A program made the translations under genes and the position numbers. The notes beneath the pieces are model-generated. The model was not told the origin of the DNA, ran no database searches, and saw only the letters and a program-made list of their open reading frames with translations. Positions 6,411 through 13,562 of a stretch of 16,496 nt of DNA are shown here, in pieces. The stretch is taken from NCBI GenBank assembly GCA_964505975.1, contig CAZDLW010000111.1, positions 1 through 16,496 of the forward strand, in the 5' to 3' direction. This stretch comes from Gp6-AA40 sp964505975 (GTDB lineage: Bacteria > Acidobacteriota > Vicinamibacteria > Vicinamibacterales > UBA2999). The stretch's first letter is position 1; every line of letters begins with the position of its first letter.

Positions 6411-7109
6411 ATGACGGATCGTGGCGAGCTGGTGCGGATTGCCAACGTCCACAAGCACTTCACGCGCGGCAGCGAACGCATCAGCGTGCTGCAGGGGGTG
6501 GATCTCGAGATCGCGGCGGGTGAATTCCTGGCGCTCATGGGGCCGTCGGGTTCCGGCAAGACGACACTGCTCAACCTCATTGGCGGGCTGGATTCCCCCA
6601 CCGGCGGGTCGATTGACGTGGGCGGCGTGCGCATCAGCGAGCTCCGCGGCAGCCGGCTGTCGCGCTGGCGCTCGCGGCACATCGGGTTCGTGTTTCAGCT
6701 CTACAACCTGCTGCCCGTGCTGACGGCGGAACGCAACGTCGAGCTGCCGTTGCTGCTCACGAAGTTGTCGCGGTCCGAACGGCGAACGCGTGTGGCGATT
6801 GCGCTCAGGATCGTCGGGCTGGCGGACCGCGCCCGGCACTACCCGCGCCAGCTCTCCGGCGGTCAGGAACAGCGCGTCGGCATCGCGCGCGCCATCGTCA
6901 CCGATCCCACACTGCTCTTGTGCGACGAGCCGACGGGCGACTTGGATCGCAAGGCCGGCGACGAGATCCTTGATCTGCTTCAGGCGCTCAATCGCGAGCA
7001 CGGCAAGACGGTCGTCATGGTGACGCACGACCCGCACGCGGCCGAGCGCGCCTCGCGCACGCTGCATCTCGAGAAGGGCATGCTGCTCGAAGCGGGAGTC
7101 CCCGCTTGA
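6411..7109 (+). CDS. ABC transporter ATPase (MacB/LolD-type)
   Basis: The product is 232 residues. All nucleotide-binding motifs are intact: Walker A GPSGSGKTT (44-52), Q-loop in FVFQLYNLLP, signature LSGGQ (148-152), Walker B LLLCDEP (168-174) followed by TGDLD, and H-loop THD (205-207). The sequence is typical of the MacB/LolD/FtsE group, which powers mechanotransmission exporters rather than importers. The ATG at 6411 is chosen because GGGAG lies just upstream and the motif spacing fits. A GTG at 6384 overlapping the adaptor stop is an alternative. The stop overlaps the next gene by 4 bp. Confidence 0.93.
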   Translation: MTDRGELVRIANVHKHFTRGSERISVLQGVDLEIAAGEFLALMGPSGSGKTTLLNLIGGLDSPTGGSIDVGGVRISELRGSRLSRWRSRHIGFVFQLYNLLPVLTAERNVELPLLLTKLSRSERRTRVAIALRIVGLADRARHYPRQLSGGQEQRVGIARAIVTDPTLLLCDEPTGDLDRKAGDEILDLLQALNREHGKTVVMVTHDPHAAERASRTLHLEKGMLLEAGVPA

Positions 7110-8257
7110 AGTTCCTGCCACTCCTCTGGCGAAGCCTGTGGCGGCGACGGGTGCGCACGGTCTTCACCTTTCTCTCCATTTTCGTTGCGTTTCTGCTGTT
7201 CGGGCTGCTGATGACGATTCGGGCTGCCTTCTCGCTGGGCGTCGAGATTGCGGGGCTCGATCGGCTGATGGTCATTCACAAGGTCAGCATCATCATGCCT
7301 CTGCCGGTGGCGTATCAGGCCCGGTTGCAGGCCGTCCCCGGTGTCGAGGTCGTCACGCACAACACCTGGTTCGGCGGCATCTATCAGGACCCCACCAACT
7401 TCTTCGGGCAGTTCGCGGCGGAGCCGGAGCCGTACCTGAGCATCTACCCGGAGATTCGCCTACCGCCCGAGCAGATTGCGGCCTGGCTCGCGGATCGGCA
7501 GGGAGCCATTGCCGGACGCGACCTCGCGAACCGGTTCGGCTGGAAGGTCGGTGACCGTATTCCCCTCCAGGGCACGATCTATCGAACGAAGGACGGTGGT
7601 ACGGCCTGGGAGTTCAATCTCGTTGGCATCTACGACGGGGACCCGGGCGTCGACAAGACGACCTTCTTCTTCCGATACGACTACCTGGACGAGATGCGCC
7701 AGGCCGGCGGCGGTCTCGTCGGGTGGTACATCGTGAAGATTGCGGACGCGTCAGAATCGCTGGAGATGGCCGCGACCTTCGACGAGATGTTCGCAAACTC
7801 CTCCGCCGAGACCAAGACGACCACGGAGAAGGGATTCATCGAGGGCTTCGCAAACCAGATTGGGGACATCGGCTCGATGATGATCATTATCCTGGTGGCC
7901 GTGCTCTTCACGATTCTCCTCGTCGCGGGGAACACCATGGCGCAGGCGGTTCGGGAGCGGACGAGTGAAGTGGGCGTCCTCAAGACACTGGGGTTTGCTG
8001 ACGCCGCCATCCTGACGCTCGTGCTGGCGGAGTCCATGTTCATTGCCGTGGCGGGAGGCGCGTTGGGACTCGCCGCCGCCTGGCTGATCGTGCAGCAGGG
8101 CGACCCGACGGGAGGCCTGCTACCTGCGTTCGAGCTGCCGATGCGAGACCTGATGAGCGGGATCTGGCTGATGGTGGCGGTGGGTATCGGCGCGGGCCTG
8201 CTGCCGGCGCTCCATGCCATGCGGATCAGGATTACCGACGCCTTGAGGACGACGTAG
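7106..8257 (+). CDS. ABC transporter permease 1 (FtsX-like, MacB periplasmic core)
   Basis: The product is 383 residues starting at a TTG that overlaps the ATPase stop (TTGA), with GGGAG about 10 bases upstream. A membrane helix (VFTFLSIFVAFLLFGLLMTI, about 20-40) is followed by a roughly 200-residue extracytoplasmic domain. Three C-terminal helices come next: IGSMMIIILVAVLFTILLVA, then ILTLVLAESMFIAVAGGALG, then GIWLMVAVGIGAGLLPAL. EVGVLKTLGFADAAI is the conserved coupling region of FtsX-like permeases. Together with permease 2 it should form the membrane heterodimer driven by the ATPase. The substrate is unknown. Families with this layout export peptides, lipids or siderophores. Confidence 0.9.
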   Translation: MKFLPLLWRSLWRRRVRTVFTFLSIFVAFLLFGLLMTIRAAFSLGVEIAGLDRLMVIHKVSIIMPLPVAYQARLQAVPGVEVVTHNTWFGGIYQDPTNFFGQFAAEPEPYLSIYPEIRLPPEQIAAWLADRQGAIAGRDLANRFGWKVGDRIPLQGTIYRTKDGGTAWEFNLVGIYDGDPGVDKTTFFFRYDYLDEMRQAGGGLVGWYIVKIADASESLEMAATFDEMFANSSAETKTTTEKGFIEGFANQIGDIGSMMIIILVAVLFTILLVAGNTMAQAVRERTSEVGVLKTLGFADAAILTLVLAESMFIAVAGGALGLAAAWLIVQQGDPTGGLLPAFELPMRDLMSGIWLMVAVGIGAGLLPALHAMRIRITDALRTT

Positions 8258-8258
8258 C

Positions 8259-9446
8259 GTGTCGTGGATTGCCCAGGTTGGTGCCGTTGCGCTGCTCAGC
8301 CTGCGGACGATTCCGAGGCGGCTCGGGTCGTCGGCCGTTGCGGTGATCGGGATCGCGGGTGTCGTCATTGTGTTCGTGGCCGTGCTCTCCATGGCCGAAG
8401 GCTTCTCGGCGGCCATGCGCAGCGCGGGTGCACCCGATCGCGCTCTGGTCATGCGCAGCGGCGCCGATACCGAGATGACGAGCGGTCTCGGCGGTCCCGA
8501 GGTGGACATCATCAAGCAGGCGCCTGGCATCCGGCGCGAGAATCAGCGCGCGCTGGCATCGGCGGAGCTCTTCGTGCTCATCGATCTGCCGAAGCGGTCC
8601 ACTGGAACGCCGGCGAACGTGCCGATGCGCGGCATCGAGCCGGACACGCTGCGCGTGCGCGACGAAGCACGGCTCGTCCAGGGGCGGATGCTGCAGTTCG
8701 GGACGAACGAGATCATTGCCGGGCGGGCGGCCGTGCGCCAGTTCGACGGACTGTCGCTCGGGGCGTTGGTCGTCTCCGGCCAGGTCACGTGGACCGTGGC
8801 GGGCGTCTTCGAGTCCGGTGGCAGCGTGTCCGAGACCGAATTGTGGGCTGATGCCCGCGTGCTGCAGGGCGCCTACCGCCGTGGCAACAGCTATCAGTCC
8901 CTGCTGGCGCGTCTGGATTCACCGGCGGCCTATGACGCGTTCAAGGACTGGTTGACGTCGAACCCCCAGGTCAACGTGTCGGTCCGGCCCGAGGCCGAGT
9001 ACTACGCAACCCAGTCCACCACGCTCACGAGCCTCATTCGCACGGTCGGCTTCGGCATTGCGGTGCTCATGGGGATTGGCGCCGTGTTCGGCGCCATCCT
9101 CACGATGTACACCGCAGTGGCCACGCGCACGCGGGAGATTGCGACGCTGCGCGCGCTGGGGTTCAACACCTCGTCGGTATTGATCTCGGTGCTCGCCGAG
9201 TCTCTCGCGCTCGCGGCGGTCGGCGGGGTCATCGGCGGCCTGATTGCCTACGTGGGCTTCAACGGCTATCAGACGTCGACGATCAACTTCCAGACGTTCA
9301 GCCAGGTGGCGTTCGCGTTCGCGGTCACGCCATCGCTGCTCGTGCAGGGTGTGACCTATGCCCTCGTCATGGGGATCGTCGGCGGGCTCATGCCGGCCAT
9401 CCGCGCAGCCCGCCTGCCAGTCGCGTCGGCGCTGCGGGAGTTGTAG
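8259..9446 (+). CDS. ABC transporter permease 2 (FtsX-like, MacB periplasmic core)
   Basis: The product is 395 residues from GTG 8259, one base after the permease 1 stop. It has the same four-helix layout as permease 1: an N-terminal helix (AVAVIGIAGVVIVFVAVLSM), a large extracytoplasmic domain (about 47-260), and three C-terminal helices. TREIATLRALGFNTSSV is the FtsX-like coupling segment and LPVASALREL is the usual MacB C-terminal end. The two permeases are clearly homologous in architecture but differ in sequence, so the transporter is probably a heterodimer. No terminator-like hairpin with a T-run was seen after the stop. Confidence 0.9.
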   Translation: MSWIAQVGAVALLSLRTIPRRLGSSAVAVIGIAGVVIVFVAVLSMAEGFSAAMRSAGAPDRALVMRSGADTEMTSGLGGPEVDIIKQAPGIRRENQRALASAELFVLIDLPKRSTGTPANVPMRGIEPDTLRVRDEARLVQGRMLQFGTNEIIAGRAAVRQFDGLSLGALVVSGQVTWTVAGVFESGGSVSETELWADARVLQGAYRRGNSYQSLLARLDSPAAYDAFKDWLTSNPQVNVSVRPEAEYYATQSTTLTSLIRTVGFGIAVLMGIGAVFGAILTMYTAVATRTREIATLRALGFNTSSVLISVLAESLALAAVGGVIGGLIAYVGFNGYQTSTINFQTFSQVAFAFAVTPSLLVQGVTYALVMGIVGGLMPAIRAARLPVASALREL

Positions 9447-9957
9447 CGCGCGCCGGCTGCCGTGGCGCGTCGTTCTCGCGAGTACTCGGGGCGACACCCT
9501 CGCGGGTCGGTGAGCACGGATGCGAAGTCTTTGGACGCGCCAGGGGGCATGATAGTGGCCGTATCGTTGGCCGACGCAACAAGGAGCGGCGAGACCCGTG
9601 TCGATGGGTCCGGTTCGTCCGCGCATGACTGTTCGGGGTTGCAGCCTCGAATCCGCTCCCGCCACGCTCACCGCCCCGCCCATCGTCACGTGTCAACCGC
9701 CCCATCCGTCTGGCTCCTCCGCGAAACGCCCGTGGTGGTTCCGGCTTCGACCAGGTCGCCGACCACGGCCGCAGGACCAGCTGTTCGGATGGCAGTGACT
9801 CGACGTTGTCTTCTGTAGCGGCATTCGGCCACCGACGGTCGTGAGGAGGCGAGGTGGTTGATCCGGGCGATGTGAGCGCGAAGGGGGCGCCAAGGTCGTC
9901 GTGACCGTTCGGGCGTGAGTGCGAACTGCCATCTGACAACTGAGCCGGGAGGTGAAC
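9447..9957. other. 511-bp gap without a recognisable gene
   Basis: An AAGGAG at about 9581-9586 precedes a 66-codon GTG ORF (9598-9798) whose Pro/Arg-rich translation has no recognisable motif. I do not call it a gene. A weak promoter-like pair (TTGGAC near 9531, GATAGT at 9551-9556) has a too-short 14-base spacer. The last part is the leader of the small-protein operon and ends in a strong GGGAGGTG Shine-Dalgarno. Confidence 0.5.
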
Positions 9958-10248
9958 ATGGCCACCGTGAATTACGCGTTCTTCAGTTGGACCGGCAGTC
10001 CTGGCAACGATCTGAATCCGGGTGCGGCGCATGGTTGGTGGATGACCGGCTTCAAGTACGGCGACGCCATGTCCGTCACGGCGCACCCGGTCGTCGGCAA
10101 TCCCAACGCGCTGGCGCGCGTGCTGACGGTTGAAAACGTCCGCATCCACGGAGCCCCGGGCGGACGCACGTTGCTGTTCACTGTCCGCAACACCGGGAAC
10201 TTCGTGATTCCCGGCTACGGCGTCGGCATCAGCTACATTTCGAGCTGA
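9958..10248 (+). CDS. Small protein of unknown function (first of a two-gene operon)
   Basis: The product is 96 residues. The ATG is fixed by GGGAGGTG about 6 bases upstream. I do not recognise a family. The sequence alternates polar and hydrophobic residues like a small beta-sandwich: VNYAFFSWTG, HGWWMTGFKYGDAMSVTAHP, VLTVENVRIHG, TLLFTVRNTGNFVIPGYGVG and a terminal SYIS. The TLLFTVRNTG segment is reminiscent of CARDB/Ig-like 'additional strand' domains, but this is only resemblance. There is no signal peptide or membrane helix. The second gene of the pair begins 10 bp after its stop, with its own strong Shine-Dalgarno, so they are likely co-expressed. Confidence 0.75.
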   Translation: MATVNYAFFSWTGSPGNDLNPGAAHGWWMTGFKYGDAMSVTAHPVVGNPNALARVLTVENVRIHGAPGGRTLLFTVRNTGNFVIPGYGVGISYISS

Positions 10249-10258
10249 GGAGGACGTG

Positions 10259-10516
10259 ATGAAGACCTTCGTACATCTCGATCCCTCAGGGGTCATCCAA
10301 TCGCTCGTGACCGTGGACGCACCGGACGGCGTGACCGCGATGCTCCAGCCCGACGCTGGTGTGCTGATCGCGGAAGTCGATGCTCCCGAATTCCGGCAGC
10401 AAGCCGAACCGGATGTGGAGAGGCTTCGGCAGGTGCTCGCGAGCTACAGGGTATCGGCACCATCGTTTGCGCGGGGGACTCTGAAAAAGGGCGGAGAAGG
10501 GTCCAGAGAAAAGTGA
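10259..10516 (+). CDS. Small protein of unknown function (second of a two-gene operon)
   Basis: The product is 85 residues from ATG 10259. GAGGAGGAC immediately upstream gives ideal spacing to this ATG and too little for the GTG at 10256. The sequence starts KTFVHLDPSGVIQSLVTVDA, with a beta-rich first half (TAMLQPDAGVLIAEVDAP). A helix with charged residues follows (DVERLRQVLASYRV), then a basic tail (TLKKGGEGSREK). No catalytic or DNA-binding motif is visible. It could be a partner or modifier of the preceding small protein. Function is unknown. Confidence 0.7.
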   Translation: MKTFVHLDPSGVIQSLVTVDAPDGVTAMLQPDAGVLIAEVDAPEFRQQAEPDVERLRQVLASYRVSAPSFARGTLKKGGEGSREK

Positions 10517-10582
10517 GAGGGCGCCGGGCGCCGGTCGAGTGGCTCTGTCGATGCCGCGGCGCTGTGCCACGTCCGCCAGGCG

Positions 10583-10780
10583 CGCCGTGAGAAGCGCCAG
10601 AGGCACCGCGTCGTCCTGCTCGCACGGGATCCAGGGCGCGTGCGGGGCGCGCTCGAGCCGTTGGCGTCGACGGGCGAGGTGGAGGTGGCGGACGGGGACG
10701 TCTTCGAGCGCACGGCCGTGACGGGAGGAACGGGGTTCGTTGGTTCGCACTGTGTGCCGGCGCTGCGGGACGCCGCGCAC
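10583..10780 (+). pseudogene. Scrambled remnant of an NAD-dependent epimerase/dehydratase
   Basis: One open frame encodes RHRVVLLARDPGRVRGALEPL and EVEVADGDVFER, which correspond to the second and third strands of an atypical SDR/epimerase Rossmann fold (xGHxVxLLxRDPxRV...GDVxD). It is followed directly by AVTGGTGFVGSHCVPALRDA, the glycine-rich first strand and helix of the same fold. In intact proteins the order is the reverse. The reading breaks off after about 10780. Either two tandem paralogs were fused by deletion (tail of one fragment to the head of the next) or a duplication decayed. There is no room for the catalytic YxxxK. Confidence 0.55.
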
Positions 10781-10789
10781 TGTTGTCGC

Positions 10790-11335
10790 TCAGCGTGGAA
10801 CGCAGGTGGCCACGACGCCAGGTCCTTCCGGCGGACACTCGCCGGGACGGTAGAACGTGATCAGCCGGCCGCACACGACGATGCCGAACCAGAGCGTGAG
10901 TGACACGATGGCGATGGCCTTCGCCACGCGCGGCGCATCGGGCCCCGCTCCCGGTGCCAACGCGCGCTTCGATCCGAGCACGTAAAACGCCAGCGCGTTG
11001 CACCCGGCGAGCGCGAGCAACACCATCTTCAGGTGAAAAGATGGATTGTAGACATACTGGTCGGGCTCCGTCATGAGGAACATCGTGCCCGTGACCACGC
11101 TGAGCGCAAAGCCGCCCACACCCCAGGGCACGAGGTGGTGCAGCGTCGCGATGGGCACGCGCCGCGCCACACCGAGGAGGCGCAGGTCGAACACGACGAT
11201 GGGGCCGAGCAGCAGCGCGAGCCCGATGAAGTGCAGGCTCTCCATGGCCGGCCATCCCCAGGTCGTACGCATGAACGCGGTGACGGGCGTGTCCTGGTCG
11301 AGCAGACGCACGAGCCACACTTGATAGTCCGCCAT
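10790..11335 (-). CDS. DUF6644-like four-helix membrane protein (copy 1)
   Basis: The product is 181 residues from ATG 11335, preceded by GGGAC on the minus strand. Four membrane helices are evident: ESLHFIGLALLLGPIVVFDL, GGFALSVVTGTMFLMT, FHLKMVLLALAGCNALAFYV and AIAIVSLTLWFGIVVCGRLI. The string LHFIGLALLLGPIVVFDLRL is the signature I associate with the DUF6644 family, found as small inner-membrane proteins, often in pairs and near redox genes. The conserved His in the first helix and the acidic residues (VFDLRL, TEPDQ) might bind a cofactor. That is inference. It lies downstream of a paralog on the same strand, separated by a 187-bp palindrome. A TGCTACAGT promoter-like element lies just upstream. 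Confidence 0.8.
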   Translation of the reverse strand: MADYQVWLVRLLDQDTPVTAFMRTTWGWPAMESLHFIGLALLLGPIVVFDLRLLGVARRVPIATLHHLVPWGVGGFALSVVTGTMFLMTEPDQYVYNPSFHLKMVLLALAGCNALAFYVLGSKRALAPGAGPDAPRVAKAIAIVSLTLWFGIVVCGRLITFYRPGECPPEGPGVVATCVPR

Positions 11336-11380
11336 GATGCGTCCCGGTTGATGGTTCACGCACTCAAGCAGTTGAGGAGG

Positions 11381-11389
11381 ACTGTAGCA
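11381..11389 (-). promoter_or_regulatory. Possible extended -10 of DUF6644 copy 1
   Basis: On the minus strand this reads TGCTACAGT, an extended -10-like element about 45 bases before the ATG at 11335. It abuts the left end of the palindrome at 11393, so its upstream region lies inside the palindrome. This would let copy 1 be transcribed independently of the genes upstream. Confidence 0.35.
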
Positions 11390-11392
11390 CCG

Positions 11393-11579
11393 GAGCTCAC
11401 GTGAGTTGCGACGGGCGGCTCCCGACGACATCGCGGCGGTAAAACGCATCCTCCACCCGCGGCAGGCGACCCGAGCTGGGTCCCGCAACCCAGCTCGGTC
11501 TTCACGCTCCGGATGCGTTTTGCCCCACTGCTGTCGCGCGAGTCGTAGGTCGCCGTCCCGTCGCAACTCACGTGAGCTC
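11393..11579. repeat. 187-bp nested imperfect palindrome (possible MITE or large hairpin)
   Basis: The outer arms are perfect reverse complements over 23 bp: 11393-11415 begins GAGCTCACGTGAGTT and 11557-11579 ends AACTCACGTGAGCTC. Further in, AAACGCATCC (near 11443) faces GGATGCGTTT (near 11512). At the centre, CCGAGCTGGGT (11471-11481) faces ACCCAGCTCGG (11488-11498) around a six-base loop. The termini themselves contain the 10-bp palindrome CTCACGTGAG. The whole fills nearly all the space between the two DUF6644 genes, starting 5 bp after the stop of one. No obvious target-site duplication and no T-run was seen. It could be a non-autonomous mobile element, a recombination site or an RNA hairpin attenuating transcription of copy 1. 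Confidence 0.85.
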
Positions 11580-11584
11580 AGGAA

Positions 11585-12085
11585 TTAGAACTCGGTTGTC
11601 AGCCGCGTATACGTATACGCGAGCAGGCGTCCCGCCGTGATCGCGCCGGCCCAGCAGGCCAGCGACGCCATGGCCATGCGCTTCATGCGAGCCGCCATTG
11701 CTCCCTGCTCCCACGCCGCATCGTGGAACACCGTGCGCCCGATGCGTGCGAGCAGCCACAGCGCCGCCGCGATGAGCGTGAGCTTCACGTAGAAGACCGG
11801 GTCCGTCAGTGCCTTCGTCGGGTAGGCCGCCAACAATGCCAGCCCGGACACGGCGTTCACGACGAGTCCAATCCAGAACACCGGCAGATAGTGCCGCATC
11901 TCCGCCACCACGATGCCCCTGGCGACACCCAGGATCCGCAGGTTGAGCGCCACGTTGACGCCAACCACGAGGGCGAGACCAATAGTGTGGAGCGCCAGGA
12001 CCGCGGGGAACGCGAGAATCGACTCGTCCTCGCGCATCCAGGTGCTGAAGGCTGTGGATTCAATCCACGCCAGGAACGGATCCAT
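11585..12085 (-). CDS. DUF6644-like four-helix membrane protein (copy 2)
   Basis: The product is 166 residues from ATG 12085. It has the same plan as copy 1: a short WIESTAFSTWMRE preamble, then LALHTIGLALVVGVNVALNL followed by RILG, FWIGLVVNAVSGLALLAAYP, YVKLTLIAAALWLLARIGRT and ASLACWAGAITAGRLLAY. The shared HTIGLAL...LRILG and FYVKLTL / FHLKMVL segments show the two are paralogs. It starts only 25 bp after the stop of the dehydrogenase gene on the same strand, so co-transcription is likely. The Shine-Dalgarno is poor. A function in electron transfer or in anchoring a periplasmic partner would fit the context, but is not shown. Confidence 0.8.
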   Translation of the reverse strand: MDPFLAWIESTAFSTWMREDESILAFPAVLALHTIGLALVVGVNVALNLRILGVARGIVVAEMRHYLPVFWIGLVVNAVSGLALLAAYPTKALTDPVFYVKLTLIAAALWLLARIGRTVFHDAAWEQGAMAARMKRMAMASLACWAGAITAGRLLAYTYTRLTTEF

Positions 12086-12110
12086 CGCGACGCGGGAGCC
12101 GGCGGACGCC

Positions 12111-13436
12111 CTACGTGAACGCGACGACCGCCGCGACCGTGGTGCGATACGCCGTGGCTTCGAACGCCTCGCGCGTGCGTTCGAGCGGGTACACGCCCGT
12201 GGCCAGCGATCGCGCGTCGAACAGGCCGGCTTCGATGAGCTTGACCCACCGCGGAATATCGCGGCGTGAGTGCGCGCCGGCAAGATTGCCTGGATGATGG
12301 TTCTTGCTGCCGTTGGCCCATTGCCCAGCCGGGAACGAAATCATCGTGCCCGGCGGGTGGCCAATCCCCGTGGTCACCAGGTGGCCGGCCGGCGAGCACA
12401 ACTGCCAGGCTTGCTGCAGCGGCAGCAGGCCGGTGGGGTCGGGCCCGGCCTCGACCTGGGGCGGGAACAGGTCGCCGCCCACGGCCTCGATCACGTAGTC
12501 CGGACCGCGCTGACCACCGCCCGCGAGAAAACGATCGGTCCCGCCGCCGCAGAGCGCCTGAATCCGCGGCACGAGGTTATCGCCTTCCGCATTCGGATCC
12601 AGCACGACGTGCGCACCCAGCTTCGTGGCGAGGGCCCGACGGCTGGCAATGGGCTCGACGGCAATGATGCGCGCCGCGCCCTTGATCCGGGCGCCCTGGA
12701 TGGCGCTCAGCCCCAGTGGCCCGGCGCCCAGGACTACGACGTCGGACCCAGGCTGCACCGGTGCGACGGTCATCGTGGCTGCCAGCCCGACCAACCCCAC
12801 GTCGTGGAGCATCGCGAGGTCGATTGCCGGCACGCTGGTGAACACCGGGACGCACGAATCCTCCCACGTCACCATCAGCTCGGCGCAGCCCCCGCGGAAG
12901 CCGGAAACCTTCGTCCCGTCGGCCATCTCGGCAATCGGGGCGTTCGGGTCCCCGCCGCCGCTGCCCATGAAACAGCGATCGGATCGTCCGTGGAGGCAGT
13001 TGTAGCAGGCCCCGCACTGGGGCCCGCCCGACACGATGATCCGATCGCCCACCTGCACGCGGCTGACCTGGGACCCCACCTCGATCACCGTGCCGACGCC
13101 GCCATGTCCGGGAATGGCCGCTTGCGCGACGGGATTGGTGCCGAGCGCCTGTCTGGTGGTGGTGTAACAGATCTGTGCCGCTTCCGTCCGTACGACTACC
13201 TGGCGCTGCGCTATCGGCAGCAGCGTCAGTTCCTCCACCGAGGCGCCGCTGCCGAAGCGGACGAACGCGCGAAACTTCTGGCCGGCGCCGCTCGGGGTCT
13301 GGGCGTCACGTCCGGCGCCAGTCTGAGCCAGGGCGGCTCCGGCGGGACGGCCCGCGAACGCGGCGCCGGTCCCTACGGCCGCTGCGGCGCCCTGTCTCAA
13401 CACGGCTCGACGTGACATCGTCCTGGTCCGGCGCAT
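12111..13436 (-). CDS. Tat-exported medium-chain (zinc) alcohol dehydrogenase-like protein
   Basis: The product is 441 residues. The ATG at 13436 is supported by GGAGGG about 7 bases upstream. The N-terminus has a twin-arginine signal (SRRAVLRQG, then a long Ala-rich hydrophobic stretch ending GAALAQ). A GroES-like catalytic domain follows, with the four-cysteine structural zinc loop CGACYNCLHGRSDRC. The Rossmann domain has VVVLGAGPLGLSAIQGA and ends strand 2 in AVEP, suggesting NAD(H). The catalytic-zinc site is changed: Cys is kept in QICYT and His in IPGHGG, but the usual GHE glutamate is Gly and the third ligand region reads LHDVG instead of a GCG-type Cys. Substrate is unknown. Export by Tat implies that a cofactor is bound before export. 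Two DUF6644 genes follow on the same strand. Confidence 0.88.
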   Translation of the reverse strand: MRRTRTMSRRAVLRQGAAAAVGTGAAFAGRPAGAALAQTGAGRDAQTPSGAGQKFRAFVRFGSGASVEELTLLPIAQRQVVVRTEAAQICYTTTRQALGTNPVAQAAIPGHGGVGTVIEVGSQVSRVQVGDRIIVSGGPQCGACYNCLHGRSDRCFMGSGGGDPNAPIAEMADGTKVSGFRGGCAELMVTWEDSCVPVFTSVPAIDLAMLHDVGLVGLAATMTVAPVQPGSDVVVLGAGPLGLSAIQGARIKGAARIIAVEPIASRRALATKLGAHVVLDPNAEGDNLVPRIQALCGGGTDRFLAGGGQRGPDYVIEAVGGDLFPPQVEAGPDPTGLLPLQQAWQLCSPAGHLVTTGIGHPPGTMISFPAGQWANGSKNHHPGNLAGAHSRRDIPRWVKLIEAGLFDARSLATGVYPLERTREAFEATAYRTTVAAVVAFT

Positions 13437-13527
13437 GACGTCCCTCCAATGCTGGTTGTGTCGGCCGTCGAGCGTGCCCGAAGTGGTAGCACTCCACCGC
13501 CGGGCGGCCGCTGACCGCGTGGCGGCG

Positions 13528-13555
13528 ATTATCGTTCTTGCAGCGGTCAAGTCAA
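13528..13555 (-). promoter_or_regulatory. Promoter of the dehydrogenase-DUF6644 operon
   Basis: On the minus strand TTGACT (13555-13550) and GATAAT (13533-13528) are 16 bases apart, a good sigma-70 match, about 90 bases before the ATG at 13436. A second candidate, TGCTACCAC at about 13491-13483, lies closer to the gene and resembles the extended -10 strings seen elsewhere in the window. Confidence 0.55.
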
Positions 13556-13562
13556 GCGGAGT

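Noticed and set aside
9598..9798. Short GTG ORF preceded by AAGGAG in the gap after the ABC operon
   Set aside because: The spacing to the start is long, the product is Pro/Arg-rich with no motif, and third-position bias does not stand out. It may be the end of a decayed gene, but I cannot support it.
9388..10296. A 302-codon minus-strand frame covering the gap and the small-protein genes
   Set aside because: It overlaps the permease 2 end and both small genes antisense. Strong Shine-Dalgarno sites support the plus strand instead.
11393..11579. The long palindrome as a simple rho-independent terminator or an integron attC site
   Set aside because: There is no U-tract on either strand, it is far longer than a terminator, and the attC consensus ends are not found.
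12270..13415. A 381-codon plus-strand frame opposite the dehydrogenase
   Set aside because: It is the complement of a gene with clear Tat, zinc-loop and Rossmann motifs; the plus-strand translation shows none.
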